Source: CAWJTV01 sp963845695 (GTDB taxonomy: Bacteria; Planctomycetota; Planctomycetia; Isosphaerales; Isosphaeraceae). From it: a stretch of 64,000 bases of DNA. The translations under genes were made by a program, and so were the position numbers. Where the stretch lies: the NCBI GenBank assembly GCA_963845695.1, contig CAWJTQ010000003.1:62001-126000 (forward strand), in the 5' to 3' direction. Below, piece after piece: positions 27,977 to 38,331 of the stretch. The stretch's first letter is position 1; every line of letters starts with the position of its first letter. The notes under the pieces are model-generated. The model was not told the DNA's origin and searched no databases. It worked only from the letters and a program-made list of their open reading frames with translations.

Positions 27977-30900
27977 ATGCGAGTACCTGCGAGCAAGACC
28001 ACCGAGTCAACCCGTCGGAACTCGTCCATGGTACCCGCTCTCTTCATTTCCCATAGCTCGCAGGATGATGCGTTCGTTCGCGAGCTTCAACGGGCGCTCG
28101 GCGACCAGGGCGTGAGCGTATGGATCGATTCGCGGAACTTGCTGCCAGGCGGGCGGCTGGCGCCCGATATCACAAAGGCGATTGACGAGGCGTCGGCCTT
28201 TGCCGTCGTGGTCAGTCCGTCTGCGTTGCAGTCGAAATGGGTCGACAAGGAGGTCCGCTACGCCATCAAGGTGCAGAAGCAGCGTGGCCGGGAGAAGTTT
28301 CCCGTCATCCCGCTGTCACTCGATGGCACCAGGCTCGGCGCTCTCGAAAAGGTCTTTGGCACGGAGCCGACTTACATACCGGTGAGCAGCTGCCGCTGGC
28401 GGCGCCGAGGCGGCCGTGCATCCGATTCTCGTCGCGCTGGGGCGGCGGAAATCGGGCGACGTTGCGCCGAGCCCGCAGCCCGCGGCCAATCCGCTCGAGG
28501 AGCTCGTTCTCGAACTCACCGACTTGAGGTTTGAAGAAAAGGATGGCGTGAGGCGTGCCTCGGCTCACGCCCGGCTCGTTTACGAACCGGCGACGCCGGG
28601 TCAGCCGCACGTCCGCAGCGACCGGCGCTGGCGACTCGCGGCCCCCATCGGGCCGATCGAGGCGGAGGAGCTGCGCTGGTATCTGGAAAAGTTCGCGATC
28701 TGGCCGAGCGATTACTTCCGGGACCGCGCGCGCAAGGTCGAGGCGAACCTCGTGAAGTGGGGACAGCTTCTGCACGCCGCCGCCCTGCCCGCCGAGCACA
28801 CCGGGAACGTCTTGAAGGCGTGGGACCGGATCGATGGACACGTCGGCCGCCGATTCTCCGTCCATGGTCGATGCGGCACCCGAGGCCGGTGCGTCCGCAA
28901 CGGAGATCGAAGCGGCGCGCGAGGCCGCCACGGTCTTGCTCGGCCTCCCGTGGGAATTGCTTCACGATGGGAAGGGTTTCCTGTTTCAAGGAGCCAGGCC
29001 CACGCGCAGTCCGGCGGCGCCTGCCGAACACCCGCGACGATCTCAAGGTGCCCGTGGTCGCCACGCCCATCCGCATCCTGCTCGTCACCGCGCGCCCGGA
29101 GGACGAAGCCTGCGGTTTCATCGATCATCGCGTCAGTGCGCTGCCCCTTGTCGAAGCGATGGAGGCGCTCGGCGGCCTCGTGAACATCCATGTGCTGAGT
29201 CCGCCGACGCTGCCGGCGCTGCGCGAGGAACTCGACCGGGCGAGCCGCGAGGCCAGGCCCTATCACGTCGTCCACTTCGATGGCCACGGCGTCTTCGACC
29301 GCCGTGCCGGGCTCGGCGGCCTTTGCTTCGAGGATCCGCAGGACACCGGCAAGCTCGACAAGCGCCGCCACCTCACCGTGTTCACCGACGAGCTCGGCCC
29401 GCTGCTCCACGAGCACCGCATCCCGCTCGTCTTCCTCGAAGCCTGCCAGACGGCTACGGCCGAGAAGGCGTCGGAATCCGTCGCCTCGGAGTTGCTGAAG
29501 GTCGGCGTGGCCTCCGTGGTGGCCATGAGCCATAGCGTCCTCGTCGAGACGGCGCGCCGCTTCGTCCAGGCCTTCTACGCCGCGCTCGCCCGCGGTGCGC
29601 GCGTGGGCGATGCCATGCTCGAAGGCCAGCGCAAGCTCAACGACGACAAATCCCGGGGCCGCGTTTTCGGCGCGGGGGAACTGAAGCTCCACGATTGGTT
29701 CGTGCCCGTGCTCTTCCAGGAAAAGGACGACCCGCAACTCTTCCGGGCCACCCCTGCACCGCAGACGCAGGCGGACTTGAGGACCGCGCTCCAGAACCGT
29801 CTGGGCGCGTTGCCCCCGCCAGCCGGCGACGACCTTCATCGGCCGCAGCCGCGAACTCCTCGCGCTCCAGCGGCTGCTGCGTCACGAGCGCTACGCCGTC
29901 GTGCGCGGTCAGGGCGGCGAGGGCAAGACCACGCTCGCCGCCGAGTTCGCCCGCTGGATGGTCCGCTCGCACCAGACCCGTCGCGCGGCCTTTGTCTCCG
30001 TCGAGACCCACAGCAACGCCGCCGCCGTGCTCGATGCCATCGGTGGGCAGCTCGTGGCGGGTTACTCCGTCGCCACGTTCGACGATCTGGAAAAGGCCAT
30101 TCACCCGATCGAGCAGGTCCTCACCGAGCAATCCACGCTGCTCGTGGTGGACAACATGGAGAGCATCCTCCTGCCGCCTTTCCTCGAGACGCCCGAGGCG
30201 CTGTCTGCGGAGGCAGGCCAGGAGCTGAAGGCCATCCTCGCCGTGTGCGAGCGCCTGCTGAAGGTGGGCGACACGCGCATCGTCTTCACCAGCCGTGAAG
30301 CACTGCCCGCGCCGTTCGACGCGGACCGCCATCGTCGCGAACTGCACCGGCTCGATCGCGAGGACGCCGTGAAGCTCGTCGAGCGCGCGCTGAACGCGGA
30401 CGGCGCCGGTGCGGGCGCGACGCTCGATGCCGCGCGCGAGTCGATCGAGGCGCTCGTCGATGCCGTACACGGCCACGCCCGCACGCTCGCCCTGCTGGCC
30501 CCGTCGCTGCGGAACCAGGGCGTCGATGCCACCCGCGCAGGCGATCGTGGAACTGATGGCCGCGATGGAGAAGCAGTTCCCCGGCAGCCGGGAGCACTCC
30601 CTCTTCGCCAGCGTGGAGCTTTCCCTCCGCCGCATGTCGTCCGCGAACCGGGACAAGGCGCCGCGTACTCGGCGTGTTCCACGGCGGAGTGGATCTGGAC
30701 ATGCTCCGCACGATGATGCAGTGGGAAAACGAGGACGTGGACTCGCTGGCCGGCGAGTTGATCGAGACGGGCCTGGCGACGCCCAATCGGTACAACCATC
30801 TCACGCTCAATCCCGCGCTCTGCCCCTACCTGCGCGGGCCGATGGACGCCGCGGAACGCGAGACCCTGACCGCCCGCTGGGGCGAGGCGATGCACGCGTA

Positions 30901-32405
30901 TGTTGGGTTCCTCGTGCAGCAGAGCAACCAGAACGCCGAAGTCGCGGCGACGCTCACGGTGCTGGAGCTGCCGAACCTCTTTGCGCGGCTCGAGCAAGTC
31001 CAGCGCGCGGGGGATGCGGAGGCGACGATCGATCTGGCCACTTCGCTTTTCCGCTTGCTTCAGAACGCCGGCAAGCCGCGCCTGCTCGAACGCGTGGGAC
31101 AGGTGCGCGATGCCGCAGCGGCGGCGCTGGGCGAGACGTGGAATCACGCGCGGTTTGAGGCGCAGCGGACCCGGATCGAGCAGCAGCTTGCCGGTCGGCG
31201 CTTGCGCGAGGCGTTCGACGGCGCGCGGCAGTTGCTCCAGCGCGCCCGGGCGGCAGGTGAGCAGGCATATCCCGGTGCCGATTACGATCTGGCGATGGCT
31301 TGCTTCCTGCTGGCCCGGGTTTCGCAGATGGCCGGCGCACCGGAACAGTCCTTGCCGCTACTGGACGAGGCGCTTGAACGTTTTGAAGCCGTCGAGCGGG
31401 ACCGGCCCGGTCGGGGCGCGGAGAGGATGGCATCCGCCTGCTTGACGGAACGAGGCGACTGTCTTCTCGACTTGGGCCGGCTCGACGAGGCCGCCAGCCG
31501 CTTACGAAGAGAGCATCCGCCGCGCGGAGAAACTCAAGGACGACCGGGGGGTCGCCGTCGGAAAAGGGCAGCTTGGGACCGTCCGCATGGACCAGCGCCG
31601 CTACCCAGAGGCGCTCAAGGCTTATGAAGAAGCGCGCGATCGGTTCACGCGGCTGGACGAACCGGGCACCGTCGCCGTGGCCTGGCATCAGATCGGCATG
31701 GTGCATCAGGAGGCGGGACAGCCGGAAGCGGCGGAGGATGCCTACCGGAAATCGCTCGCGATCAAGGTGCGGCTCGGAGATTCTGCCGGACAGGCGGGCA
31801 CGCTGAATCAACTCGGGATCTTGTATGACGATATCCTCAACCGCCTGGAGGAAGCCGCCGCCTTCTTCCGGCAAGCCGTGGACAAGTCCGTCAACCCGGC
31901 GGGAGAAGGCAGCAGAAGGAACAACCTCGCAGATACGCTGCGCAAGCTCCATCGCTTCGACGAAGCGCGGCAGGAAATCCGGCGGGCGATCGAATGCAAG
32001 GCGCAGTTCGGCCATGCGTCCGAGCCGTGGAAGAGTTGGAGCATCCTCGCCGAAATCGAGACGGCCGCTGGAAATCCCACTGCCGCCGCAGAAGCGAAGC
32101 ACAAGGCCATCGCCTGCTACCTCGCCTACCGCCGCGACGGCGGCGAGAATCACTACCCCGATGGCCGCATCGGCCTCGCCGTGACCCAGCACCTCCTCGC
32201 CGGCGACCCGGCTGCCGCCGCGTCGCTTCTCGCGGAACTGGCCGCCGATCCCGACTTGCCGAGTGACTTCCGCACTTTCATCCAGGCCCTCCAGGCCATC
32301 GTCGCCGGCGGCCGCGACCGCACCCTCGCCGACGCCCCGGATTTGGACTACACGATGGCCGCCGAAATCCTCTTTCTGCTCGAAACGCTGGAAAGGCCCC
32401 GGTAG
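27977..32405 (+). CDS. TIR-CHAT-STAND(NB-ARC)-TPR multidomain protein, candidate immune/defence sensor; seven one-base insertions
   Basis: Removing one base at each of seven sites (about 28391, 28862, 29008, 29825, 30540, 30661, 31494) yields one frame of 1,473 aa with no internal stop. Domains in order: TIR (about 18-138; ALFISHSSQDDAFV, SKWVDKEVRYAI with the putative NADase Glu at residue 92); CHAT caspase-like protease (about 200-560; LPWELLHDG, IRILLVTARPEDE, VVHFDGHG with His about 436, LEACQTA with Cys about 489, GDAMLEGQRKL); STAND/NB-ARC ATPase (about 620-900; GQGGEGKTTL with Lys about 649, LLVVDNMES with Walker B Asp about 724, IVFTSRE); helical/TPR repeats (about 970-1470; AYEESIRRAEKL, AYRKSLAIKVRLGD). 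GTGAGG precedes ATG 27977; ATG 28028 is alternative. Known families imply sensing by TPRs, nucleotide-driven assembly, then NAD cleavage and/or proteolysis. The biological role is inferred. Confidence 0.8.
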
Positions 32406-32500
32406 CGCAGGCGCCGATTTCCAGACGAACACCGGAATCGAGAGCCACATGTTCCACCCGGATCGGAAAAGCCATCCCGACGATCAACAGGAGTGTCCCC

Positions 32501-33938
32501 ATGAAACGGTTGGCGATCGTCCTTCTGCTCCTGGCGACCAGCACTCGGTCCCCTCTGGCCGCGGCGACGAAGCCCAACATCGTGTTCATCCTGGCGGATG
32601 ACCTCGGGTATGGCGATCTGGGCTGCTATGGGCAGACGAAGATCAAGACGCCGAATCTCGACCGCCTCGCCGCCGAGGGAATGCGGTTCACGAACTTCTA
32701 TAGCGGATGCTCGGTTTGCGCGCCGAGTCGCTGCACTTTGATGACCGGACAAGCATCTCGGCCACGCCACGGTGCGCGATAACCTCCAGCGCGGGCCCGG
32801 CCTCGAGGGTCAGCATCCCATGGAGGCCGGAACGGTCACGGTCGCGCAGCTCTTGAAGAGGGCGGGCTATGCGACGGCCATCATCGGCAAGTGGGGTCTT
32901 GGGATGCCGGAGGATCACAGCAGCCCGTTGGATTTCGGCTTCGATCACCACTATGGATATCTCTGCCAGGGGATGGCACACACGTATTACCCGCCGTACC
33001 TTTGGCGCAACAACAAGCCGGAGCCGCTCGCTGGGAATCCGCCCTATTTTTACGGCAAACCGGGCGCGATCGCGCCGCGGGGGAAGATCTATTCTCACGA
33101 TCGCATGACCGAGGACGCGCTTCGCTGGGTGCGCGCACATCAGGACGGGCCGTTCTTCCTCTATCTGGCCTTCACGATCCCGCACCTCTCGCTCCAGGTG
33201 CCCGACGACTCCCTCGCCGCCTACCGTGGCCGATGGCCCGAGACGCCGATGACCACTTCGAAACATTACGCCAACCACGACACGCCGCGCACCGCCTACG
33301 CCGCGATGATCGCGCGGATGGATCGCGACGTCGGCCGGCTGCTGGCGCTGCTGAAGGAACTGGGTCTGGACGACGACACCCTCGTCTGTTTCGCCAGCGA
33401 CAACGGCGCCGTCTTTGCCTTTGCCGGCACCGATCCCGAATTCTTCCACAGCAACGGCAATCTCCGCGGCTACAAACAGGACCTTTACGAAGGTGGCATC
33501 CGCACGCCGTTCATCGCGCGCTGGCCGGGGAGGATCCAAGCCGGCGTCACCAGCGAATTCGTCGGCGCGTTCTGGGATGTGATGCCGACCCTGTGCGAAA
33601 TCGCCGGCACCCGGGCGCCCGACGACATCGATGGTCTCAGCATCGCCCCCACACTCCTCGGCCGGTCCGGACAAAAACCGCACGATTTCTTGTACTGGGA
33701 ATACCACAGTGAGGGCCGCGCCCAGGCCGTGCGGTTCGGGAACTGGAAGGCGATTCGCAACAACGTCGCGAAAGCACCCAACGCGACTCCCGAGCTGTAC
33801 GACCTGGACACGGATCCGGGTGAGAAGACCAACCTCGCCGGTCAGCGACCGGAACTCGCCGCGAAGGCGGCCGCCTACATGAAAGCCGCCCACAGCCCGA
33901 GCTGGGAACCGAAGTGGAATTTTGAGACTTCTCGCTGA
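32501..33938 (+). CDS. Secreted sulfatase (formylglycine-dependent, arylsulfatase-like); one frame break
   Basis: Starts at ATG 32501 with AGGAG 7 nt upstream and a signal peptide (LAIVLLLLATSTRSPLAAA). The N-terminal metal site NIVFILADDLGYGDLGCYG and the sulfatase signature CAPSRCTLMTG, whose first Cys is converted to formylglycine, are intact. At about 32749 one extra A shifts the frame; removing it gives TGKHLGHATVRDN and continues through IGKWGLG, HDRMTEDALRW and ASDNGAV to 33938 (478 aa). The enzyme should hydrolyse sulfate esters, probably of polysaccharides, outside the cytoplasm. It is convergent with a DUF1501 gene, a neighbourhood common in planctomycetes. A separate sulfatase-maturing enzyme would be needed and is not in the window. 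Confidence 0.9.
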
Positions 33939-34124
33939 ACACCACCAGACCACGGAGACCAATTGCCGTGACCATCGCACGTGAGCGCGTGGTTCGGACG
34001 GCGCGCAGCCCACCAACCTCGGGCGTCAGTCCGATCCCAGGGGCTGGACGAATCGCACTGACGTGCGAGGCTGGAAGTTCCCCGTCTGAACCGCGGTCTC
34101 GCGACCGTGGTCACGTGGAGGTGA

Positions 34125-35690
34125 TCACCGAGGAGTGTCGAAGTTTGAGTCTGGAATCGCAGCCGATCGATGAGGTTGGCCCCCGACGGACGACGAGAGT
34201 CTTCCGCCCCGAACTCGATCGATCACCATCCGACCTCGGCCTACCCGCGCGAACAAGGCTTTCACGGGCTGACCTTTGCCGTCCTGCGTGGCGTAGAAGG
34301 GGCGTTTCTCGATATCGAAGGCCGTCCGCGGCGCGATGCCCATCGCGGTGAAGATCGTCGCATGCAGATCGGGGATCGAGACGGGGTCTTTGATCGTCAG
34401 CAACGGCCGCTCAGGGGCCGTCTCGCCGTAGAGAAGACCCCGCTTGAATCCGCCGCCGAAGATCAGTACGGAGCCCGATCCCGTGAAATGCCGGTGCAGT
34501 CCGTAGTGCTTCGGCTCCTTCATCACATCGGTCTTGGCCCGTGACTGGTCAACCGCCGTACTCCCCGGCACGCCCTCGATCATCATGTCGCGGCTGAACT
34601 CACTGGCCACGACTACGAGCGTGCGGCCGAGTAGCCCGCGCGACTCCAGGTCGAGGACGAGCTGCGCGATCGGACGGTCGATTTGCTTTTTCATCTCCGT
34701 ATAGGTCGAGTGGCCGTTCTCGTGGGTATCCCAGCTCAGGAAGGGGACGTATTCCGTCGTCACTTCGATGAACCGCGCCCCGGCTTCGGCCAGCCGCCGG
34801 GCCAGCAGGCAGCCCTGGCCGAACCGGCCGGTATTGTATCGGTCGAAGCTCTCCTTGGGCTCCTTGGAGAGGTCGAACGCGTCGCGTTCCGGAGAGTTGA
34901 GTAGCCGGTAGGCATTGTCCATCGCGCGGACCACGGACTCCTGATGGTAGTCGCTGGCAAGGTCAGCCAACGGGGTTTCCTTGATCAAACGGCGGTAGGT
35001 CTTCTCGCGGCGGGCGAACCGCTCGCGAGTCACCCCCTTGGGCGGTCGCACGGCGGCCATGGCATCGAGGGGATACGGGATATTGAACGGGCCGTACTCG
35101 CTGCCGAAGAATCCGGCGGTCGTGAATGCCTTGAGCTCCTCGACCTCGGCGTGTCCCTCCAACCGCTGGCCAATGTTGATGAATGGTGGGATCGCAGGGT
35201 TCCGCGGCCCCCGGACCTTGGCCACCCACGAGCCTAGATGGGGAGCGGCAACGGTCTGCGGCGGAACGTACCCAGTGTGCCAGTGGTACTGATGCCGCGA
35301 GTGGAGGATGTTCCCCAGGTCGGCGACAACGTGCGAACGGATCAAGGTCCCCCGATCCAGCACTTTCGCGACATGCTCCAGGCCCTGAGAAATCTTCACA
35401 CCATCGACCGACGTGTCGATGGCTGGGAAGGTACAGAGGATCTTCTCGGAGGGAACGCCGATCTCGAAGGGCGTATATCGCTTGGGGTCAAACGTCTCGG
35501 GCGCGGCCATGCCACCAGCCAGCCAGAGCAGAATGAGCGTGTCCGCGGTGGGCTCGGGCTGTTTGAGCGGCTCGGCGCCCCGGACCGGCCGCGGTTCGCC
35601 CAACGTCAGCGCGGCCAGTGCTGCCGCGTTCATGCCGCGGAGAAAGTCGCGGCGGGTCCAGGCCTCTCCGGCCAAGGGATCGCGTGTCAT
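34125..35690 (-). CDS. Tat-exported DUF1501 protein
   Basis: 521 aa from ATG 35690; GTG 35709-35711 is an alternative that overlaps the stop of the upstream PSCyt gene. The Tat signal is TRRDFLRGMNAAALAALTLG. The sulfatase/phosphatase-like fold typical of DUF1501 is seen in LILLWLAGGMAAPETFDPK, GCLLARRLAEAGARFIEVTT and HATIFTAMGI. After VKALFAR the sequence runs on about 45 residues without family character. Near 34245 removing one G would create a TAG right there, so the tail is probably a sequencing artefact. Always paired with PSCyt/DUF1549-1553 genes in planctomycetes; the molecular activity is not known. Confidence 0.85.
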   Translation of the reverse strand: MTRDPLAGEAWTRRDFLRGMNAAALAALTLGEPRPVRGAEPLKQPEPTADTLILLWLAGGMAAPETFDPKRYTPFEIGVPSEKILCTFPAIDTSVDGVKISQGLEHVAKVLDRGTLIRSHVVADLGNILHSRHQYHWHTGYVPPQTVAAPHLGSWVAKVRGPRNPAIPPFINIGQRLEGHAEVEELKAFTTAGFFGSEYGPFNIPYPLDAMAAVRPPKGVTRERFARREKTYRRLIKETPLADLASDYHQESVVRAMDNAYRLLNSPERDAFDLSKEPKESFDRYNTGRFGQGCLLARRLAEAGARFIEVTTEYVPFLSWDTHENGHSTYTEMKKQIDRPIAQLVLDLESRGLLGRTLVVVASEFSRDMMIEGVPGSTAVDQSRAKTDVMKEPKHYGLHRHFTGSGSVLIFGGGFKRGLLYGETAPERPLLTIKDPVSIPDLHATIFTAMGIAPRTAFDIEKRPFYATQDGKGQPVKALFARVGRGRMVIDRVRGGRLSSSVGGQPHRSAAIPDSNFDTPR

Positions 35691-35707
35691 CACCTCACTT
35701 CGCCTCC

Positions 35708-37671
35708 TCACCGGATCAGTTGGAATTCGGGGAGCATGAACACGACCCAGAGCAGATCGGCCAGTCCCTCCGGCGTTGGGGGCGAGCCGACGAGCTCGCG
35801 GGCCGCCGCCAGTTCGTCGGCCTTGGGACGACGCCCTAGCGCTTTCAGGTAGATGGTTGTGGCCAGCCCATCGGCCTTGGCCCGTGGCTTCGTTCCGAGG
35901 AGTCCGGCGGCGCCGCGGGCGAGGATGCCATTGAAAACTTCCCCGTTCGACAGGTCGAGGGCCTCGAGCGTCGTCAGGATGTCACTGCGCGTGGTGACCA
36001 CCTGCTCACGGTTCGGGCGGCCAAGTGACCGCATCAATTCATCCGACTTGACCAGCGCCGCTCGGACGAATCGGTGCTCACGCGCGGTCGCCTCGCAGGG
36101 CGGGTGAACCTGTCGCGTCGAGTTTGGCGGGAGCCGTACCCGTGACCAACCACACCCCGTCCAGGAACTGCTCGGCGGTCATCCGCTTCACTGTGGGGCC
36201 CCGGAAGACGTAATCCTCGGGAGCGTCTCCTTCGGAGGCAACCGCCGGGCTCGACTGATAGGTCTTCGAGCCAACGATGTGCTCGATCAGTGCCTTGAGG
36301 TCGTAGCGGTGATCGACAAGGTAGACCGACAGATACTCGAGCAGATCCTCGCTCCAGGGCTCGTTGGCCATCACATCGACCGGATGGACGATCCCCCGCC
36401 CCATGAGCCGCTGCCAGATGCGGTTGACGATCGTCCTGGGAAATCGGCCATTGTCCGGATGCGTCACCAGTTCGGCGAGCCGTTTCAACCGCTGGGTGTG
36501 AGACTGAGAGGGGTCGATAGTGCCCAGCTCGGGCCAGAGGAACTTCGGCGCAGCCGTCTTTCCGGTCAGTTTGTCGCAACGGGCGATCTCCAACGGCTGC
36601 CTCGGCGATCACCGCGGCCAGTCCGTAAGCGTCGACGAGCTTCCAGCGATCGATGAAGCTGTCGTGGCACGAGGCGCATTTCAGATTGGCACCGAAGAAG
36701 ACCTGCGAGACGTTCTGGGAGAACTGGATCTCGCGGACCTGACTGGCGTTGACGCGCCCTCGCCACTTGATGCCCTTGATGAACCCTTCCGATTCCGACG
36801 CTGGACTGATCAACTCCCTCACGAACCGGTCGTAAGGCTTGTTCTCGATCACTGACTGGTAGAGCCAGCCAGTGATCTGCTTCCGGCCGCCGTCGATGTA
36901 ACCGGTCCCCACATATTCGTTGCGGAGCAAGTCGTTCCAGAAGGTGAGCCAGTGGTCGGCGTAGGCGCGGCGGTCGTCGAGAACCCGGTGGATCAGCCGT
37001 GCACGCTTGTCGGGAGCCGCGTCGAGGACGAACGGCTCGAGCTCCTCCGGTGGGGGAAGCAGGCCGATCACGTCGAGAAAGACCCGTCGTACGAACCCCG
37101 CATCGTCCAGTGGTGCGGGCCGGTTGAGCTTGCTCGCGAGGAAGTAGGCGTCGACGATCCGGTCCACGGGGTGGTTGCGGCCGTTTCGACTTGGCGGGAG
37201 TTCGGGGCGACGAAGTTTCAACGGGGCGGCATAGTCGGTCCGCTTGAACGTGAATCCGTTCTCCCAGGAAGCGCCCTGGTCGATCCATGACTTGAGCTTG
37301 GCGATCTCGTCCGTGGTGAGCCGCTTCCCTTTCTGGGGCATGCGGAATTCCGGGTCATTGGACATGACCCGCTCGATCAGGTCGCTTTCCCCACTCTTGC
37401 CGGGGATGACGGCCTCCGACTTAAGCATCGCCTCACGAGTGTCGAGCGAGAACGACCCCTTGTATTTGCCATCGGTGTGGCACGCTGCGCAATGGGCCTT
37501 GATCAGCGGAACGATATCGTGTGCGAAGTCGATCGGCTTTCGTACCTGCGGTTCGTCCCCCGCAGCCATGGCCGCGAGTGTGAGCAGGCCCATCACCACG
37601 CCAGCGAGGCCGCTGGCCGCTCGCCGATTCGTACGGGATCGACAGCCGCTCCTCTTCCTCTGGTTCGCCAT
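35708..37671 (-). CDS. PSCyt1-PSCyt2(DUF1549)-PSD1(DUF1553) planctomycete cytochrome-type protein; two frame breaks
   Basis: From ATG 37671 (ATG 37710 is possible) a membrane/signal segment (GLAGVVMGLLTLAAMAAG) leads into a c-type heme domain with CAACH and the distal MPQKGKRLT loop. DUF1549 follows (RRVFLDVIGLLPPPEELEPF, CASCHDSF), then DUF1553 (TIVNRIWQRLMGRGIVHPV). Extra bases at about 36600 (GAGGCAG for GAGCAG) and 36091 (GAGGCG for GAGCG) split it into three frames. Corrected length is 653 aa. The last codons EFQLIR and TGA 35708-35710 overlap the possible GTG of the DUF1501 gene, indicating one operon. These secreted multi-heme-like modules are a planctomycete hallmark of unproven function, perhaps in polymer degradation. 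Confidence 0.88.
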
Positions 37672-37801
37672 CACGACACTCCGCGCTTGGTGCGACTCGA
37701 GGACTCGCATGCCCGCCCGGGAGTCGCTCGCGCGGGCGGCGGATCACCCCGTGCCGGCTCGAGTGGCCGCGAGAACGGGGGGATCCCAGCCCGTTCGGAT
37801 C

Positions 37802-38245
37802 TCAATCGGTCAGCTCGAAGTTCATGGTATTAGAGCCGGTCTTGACGGTCCGCTTCAACCCGGAAGTCTTGGGAGACTCGTATTTGGTGGGTACCAGGGG
37901 CTGAGGCTTGACGGGCACCTTGGGGGTATAGTCAAGGATTTGCTCGTCATGAGAGTAGATGGTTACCTCGTAATCTCCGAGCTCAGCGCCGTCGCCAGGC
38001 GCCTCGGTCTGGAGAGTGTACTTGCCGTTGGGATCGAGCTGACCCGTCGCGTTCCGGCGACTGGGTTCGGTGGAGACGAAGGACACCGTCCCTTTCATGA
38101 CGGGCCTCCCCTTGTACGTCACCGTGCCCGAGACTCTGGCCTTCTCCGGCCCCCCTGAACTGCAAGCCAGGGGGCTCAACGCCAACGCGACGATAACGAG
38201 AAGTCCGGCCCGGCCCCTTCGGCTCTGGGGTTCTGATCGCTTCAC
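37802..38245 (-). CDS. Small lipoprotein with transthyretin/carboxypeptidase-regulatory-like domain
   Basis: 147 aa. The signal LLVIVALALSPLACSS has a lipobox (L-x-x-C at LSPLAC). The mature part, VSGTVTYKGRPVMKGTVSFV ... GDYEVTIYS, is the Ig-like fold of the short planctomycete lipoproteins often found next to DUF1559 genes. It ends with NTMNFELTD. It is probably anchored in a membrane facing the periplasm. It lies downstream of the DUF1559 gene on the same strand, 86 bp away, and is likely co-transcribed. Function is unknown. Confidence 0.8.
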   Translation of the reverse strand: MKRSEPQSRRGRAGLLVIVALALSPLACSSGGPEKARVSGTVTYKGRPVMKGTVSFVSTEPSRRNATGQLDPNGKYTLQTEAPGDGAELGDYEVTIYSHDEQILDYTPKVPVKPQPLVPTKYESPKTSGLKRTVKTGSNTMNFELTD

Positions 38246-38331
38246 CGTGGAATCTCCGAAAACAAGAGAACGAGGCCAGGGCGCGCCCGAACTTCGCGTG
38301 CAGGCCCTGGCCCGGATGGGCGGCCGCGGTC

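Noticed and set aside
28712..30656. Long minus-strand frames opposite the TIR-CHAT gene
   Set aside because: Antisense shadows; the plus strand carries TIR, CHAT and P-loop motifs in order.
27977..32405. Programmed +1 ribosomal frameshifting as the explanation for the seven frame changes
   Set aside because: The sites share no slippery sequence, stop codon or downstream structure, and the same kind of one-base change occurs in many unrelated genes across the window.
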